Of a DNA stretch of 64,000 nucleotides, positions 61,548-64,000 are shown one piece after another. The notes under the pieces were generated by a model, which ran no database searches, had not been told where the DNA came from, and was given only the letters and a program-made list of their open reading frames with translations. Source of the stretch: Promicromonospora sp. AC04 (GTDB taxonomy: Bacteria > Actinomycetota > Actinomycetes > Actinomycetales > Cellulomonadaceae); assembly GCF_003058225.1 (NCBI RefSeq), contig NZ_QBUG01000003.1, positions 248,001 to 312,000 on the forward strand, in the 5' to 3' direction. The position numbers and the translations under genes were made by a program. Each line of letters starts with the position of its first letter. The first letter of the stretch is position 1.

Positions 61548-64000
61548 GTGAGCACGCCCCACAACCCCGACGTCTTTGCCGACCGGCATCTCGGCCCGCG
61601 CGGCCGCGAGGTCCGCACCATGCTGGACCAGCTCGGCATCGACACGATGGACACCCTCGTCGACCGGGCCGTCCCCAAGGCGATTCGGACGCAGACACCG
61701 CTGAATCTTCCGGCCGCCCGCACGGAGCCCGAGGTGCTTGCTCACCTTCGTGGGCTCGCGGGCAAGAACCAGGTCAAGACCCAGATGATTGGCCAGGGCT
61801 TCTACGGCACGCACACGCCCGCCGTCATCCGCCGCAACGTGCTCGAGTCGCCCGCCTGGTACACCGCCTACACGCCGTACCAGCCGGAGATCAGCCAGGG
61901 CCGGCTCGAAGCGCTCCTCAACTTCCAGACCGCGGTCGAGGACCTCACGGGCCTCGAGATCGCGAACGCCTCCCTGCTGGACGAGGCGAGCGCCGTCGCC
62001 GAGGCCGTCGCCCTGATGTGGCGTGCGTCGAGGGCCAAAGAGGGATACGTCGTCCTGGACGCCGACCTGTTCGGGCAGTCGCTTGCCGTGGCGAAGGGCC
62101 GCGCCGAGGCGATCGGCCTCCCGGTCGTCGTCGCTGACCTCGCCGAGGGCCTGCAGGCAGGCCTCGCAGCAGCGGTGTCCGACGGCGGTGCGCTGCCCGC
62201 CGGCCAGCTGGTCGGCCTCGTGGTCCAGCAGGCGGGCGCATCGGGCCGCGTGCTCGACGCGCGCGGCGTGGTCGCCGAGGCCAAGGCCGCCGGCGCGCTC
62301 GTCACCGTCGCCACGGACCTGCTCGCCCTGACGCTCCTGGCCAGCCCCGGCGAGCTCGGCGCCGACATCTCGGTTGGCTCCGCGCAGCGGTTCGGCGTCC
62401 CGCTGTTCTACGGCGGCCCGCACGCCGCCTACATGGCGGTCAAGAAGGGCCTCGAGCGTCAGCTCCCCGGCCGTCTGGTCGGCGTCTCGATCGACGTCGA
62501 CGGCGCCGCCGGCTACCGCCTCGCCCTGGCCACCCGCGAGCAGCACATCCGCCGCGAGAAGGCCACGAGCAACATCTGCACCGCTCAGGCCCTGCTAGCC
62601 ATCGTGGCCAGCATGTACGCGGTCTACCACGGCCCGGAAGGCCTCAAGGCGATCGCAACAAGGGTCCACACCCACGCCGCCACCCTGGCAGCGGCCCTCA
62701 CCGCGGCCGGTGTCGAGATCGAGCACAACGCCTTCTTCGACACGGTCCGCGCGGTCGTCCCGGGCAAGGCCGAGCAGCTTCGGACGGCGGCCGCAGAGGC
62801 GGGCTACAACCTCTTCGTCCCCGACGCCGACCACATCCAGATCACCACCGACGAGACCACGACGTCGGCCGATATCGCAACGGTCGCCACCGCCCTCCTG
62901 ACCACCCTGGGTCTGGAGCCGACCCCCACCGCAGAAGCCAACTCGGTGCAGGGAGCGGAGAAGTCGGCGAATGCTCGCGCGGGAGTAATCCTTCCCGAAG
63001 TGGAGGGCGCCCTGGCGCCCGTGAACGCTCCCGCACGAGCGTTCGCCGACTTCTCCGCGGACGCAACCCCAGCGATCCCCGCCGAGCTCATGCGAACAAC
63101 GCAGTACCTCCAGCACCCCATCTTCCACAGCCACCGCTCCGAGACCAGCATGCTCCGCTATCTGCGCAAGCTCTCGGACAAGGACCTGGCCCTGGACCGC
63201 ACCATGATCCCGCTGGGCTCCTGCACCATGAAGCTCAACGCCACCGCCGAGATGGAGGCCATCTCCTGGCCCGGCTTCGCGGACATCCACCCGTACGCCC
63301 CGGTCGACCAGACCCAGGGCTACACCGAGCTCGTCACCGCGCTGGAGAGCCAGCTCGCCGAGATCACCGGCTACGCCGCCGTCTCCGTGCAGCCCAACGC
63401 GGGCAGCCAGGGCGAGTTCGCCGGCCTGCTCGCGATCAAGGGCTACCACGCGTCGCGCGGCGAGGAGCACCGCGACATCGTGCTCATCCCGGCGTCCGCG
63501 CACGGCACCAACGCGGCCTCGGCGGCGCTCGCGGGCCTGCGCGTCGTGGTGGTGTCCACGGCGGACGACGGCGAGATCCTGCTCGACGACCTGCGCGCCA
63601 AGCTCGACCAGTACGGTCCGCAGGTGGCGGGCATCATGATCACCTACCCGTCCACGCACGGCGTGTACGAGGAGCACGTGCGCGAGGTCTGCGACCTGGT
63701 GCACGAGGCCGGCGGCCAGGTGTACATCGACGGCGCCAACCTCAACGCGCTGGTCGGCCTGGCCCGGCCGGGCGAGTTCGGCGGCGACGTCTCGCACCTG
63801 AACCTGCACAAGACGTTCTGCATCCCGCACGGCGGCGGTGGCCCCGGCGTGGGCCCGGTCGCGGTGGCCGAGCACCTCGTGCCGTTCCTCCCCAGCGACC
63901 CGACGCCGGGCGTCGGGGCCGGCGAGGCCGGGGCGGCGGGCATCCCCGTGGCCTCGACGCGCTACGGCTCCGCCGGCATCCTGCCGATCTCGTACGCCTA
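61548..64000 (+). CDS. gcvP: Glycine dehydrogenase (P-protein), 3' end outside window
   Basis: P-protein of the glycine cleavage system: PLP-dependent decarboxylation of glycine and transfer of the aminomethyl group to H-protein lipoate. 817 codons are visible of about 960-1000. The N-terminal half has [44 protein letters not shown]. The C-terminal half has [38 protein letters not shown] and the PLP lysine in [23 protein letters not shown] 61548 follows CCAGGAGC. The linker between halves carries an extra 35 residues made by a palindromic insertion (62955-63058). No gcvT or gcvH is in the window. Confidence 0.95.
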   Translation, partial: MSTPHNPDVFADRHLGPRGREVRTMLDQLGIDTMDTLVDRAVPKAIRTQTPLNLPAARTEPEVLAHLRGLAGKNQVKTQMIGQGFYGTHTPAVIRRNVLESPAWYTAYTPYQPEISQGRLEALLNFQTAVEDLTGLEIANASLLDEASAVAEAVALMWRASRAKEGYVVLDADLFGQSLAVAKGRAEAIGLPVVVADLAEGLQAGLAAAVSDGGALPAGQLVGLVVQQAGASGRVLDARGVVAEAKAAGALVTVATDLLALTLLASPGELGADISVGSAQRFGVPLFYGGPHAAYMAVKKGLERQLPGRLVGVSIDVDGAAGYRLALATREQHIRREKATSNICTAQALLAIVASMYAVYHGPEGLKAIATRVHTHAATLAAALTAAGVEIEHNAFFDTVRAVVPGKAEQLRTAAAEAGYNLFVPDADHIQITTDETTTSADIATVATALLTTLGLEPTPTAEANSVQGAEKSANARAGVILPEVEGALAPVNAPARAFADFSADATPAIPAELMRTTQYLQHPIFHSHRSETSMLRYLRKLSDKDLALDRTMIPLGSCTMKLNATAEMEAISWPGFADIHPYAPVDQTQGYTELVTALESQLAEITGYAAVSVQPNAGSQGEFAGLLAIKGYHASRGEEHRDIVLIPASAHGTNAASAALAGLRVVVVSTADDGEILLDDLRAKLDQYGPQVAGIMITYPSTHGVYEEHVREVCDLVHEAGGQVYIDGANLNALVGLARPGEFGGDVSHLNLHKTFCIPHGGGGPGVGPVAVAEHLVPFLPSDPTPGVGAGEAGAAGIPVASTRYGSAGILPISYA
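62955..63058 (+). repeat. Palindromic insertion element inside gcvP
   Basis: 31-base arms (62955-62985 and 63028-63058) are inverted copies with two mismatches. Between them a second hairpin GGGCGCC-CT-GGCGCCC (63005-63020) forms. In gcvP frame it encodes about 35 residues ([11 protein letters not shown] to [10 protein letters not shown]) in the linker between the two enzyme halves, where homologues have a short variable stretch. The frame is kept. Confidence 0.75.

Overview
The window is high-GC actinobacterial chromosome. The gene order recF - DUF721 - gyrB - gyrA - DUF3566 - tRNA-Ile - DLW-39 - tRNA-Ala, followed by crgA, DUF881, pabA/trpG and the pknB-pknA-pbpA-rodA-pstP-fhaB-fhaA block, is the origin-proximal core of Actinobacteria. 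The class E sortase, LAATG anchor protein, GH64 glucanase and codon use suggest Micrococcales, perhaps the Promicromonosporaceae/Cellulomonadaceae; the genus is inference. oriC should lie a few kb left of base 1.

Layout. 1-9335: recF (5' end missing), a DciA-like gene, a sortase-anchored surface protein, gyrB, gyrA, a DUF3566 membrane gene and the tRNA pair with DLW-39. 9336-16600: GH64 beta-1,3-glucanase, a coiled-coil membrane protein, cyclophilin, rhomboid protease, crgA, DUF881, sortase E and the glutamine amidotransferase. 16599-26182 (minus strand): seven-gene Ser/Thr kinase, phosphatase, FHA and cell-wall elongation operon. 26422-38600: tRNA-Leu, two large secreted repeat proteins with related repeats, anmK, a methyltransferase, hydrolases, a low-molecular-weight phosphatase and an NmrA-like protein. 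38604-46234: DUF1992 gene, a HEPN/nucleotidyltransferase toxin-antitoxin pair with a repeat operator, a decayed sigma-factor gene, an aminotransferase, and two tandem paralogous secreted proteins each followed by the same 76-nt hairpin. 46265-54283: a sigma factor/membrane beta-propeller gene pair, a PEP-dikinase-like enzyme, an SDR, and a second sigma factor fused in one frame to its membrane-anchored extracytoplasmic domain. 54364-58725: EEP-family protein, VOC protein, small membrane protein, LysR regulator, and a malate/lactate dehydrogenase with a C-terminal ACT domain. 58726-64000: decayed genes, a lone TnpB element, a tandem glycine riboswitch and gcvP, which runs off the window.

How the genes work together. 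The core block joins replication and topology genes to the kinase system that controls polar growth and division. PknA/PknB phosphorylate targets, PstP reverses this, FhaA/FhaB read phosphothreonines, and RodA/PbpA build peptidoglycan. Sortase E is probably the enzyme that anchors the LAATG protein encoded 13 kb upstream. The riboswitch should couple gcvP expression to glycine.

The strongest candidates for something undescribed are: (1) a family of three related sigma-factor loci in which a SigE-like ECF sigma factor meets an extracytoplasmic propeller-like sensor as two overlapping genes, as one fused polypeptide, and as a collapsed remnant, all behind the same AACC-N16/17-CGT promoter-like motif; and (2) an in-frame, nearly perfect palindromic insertion inside gcvP.
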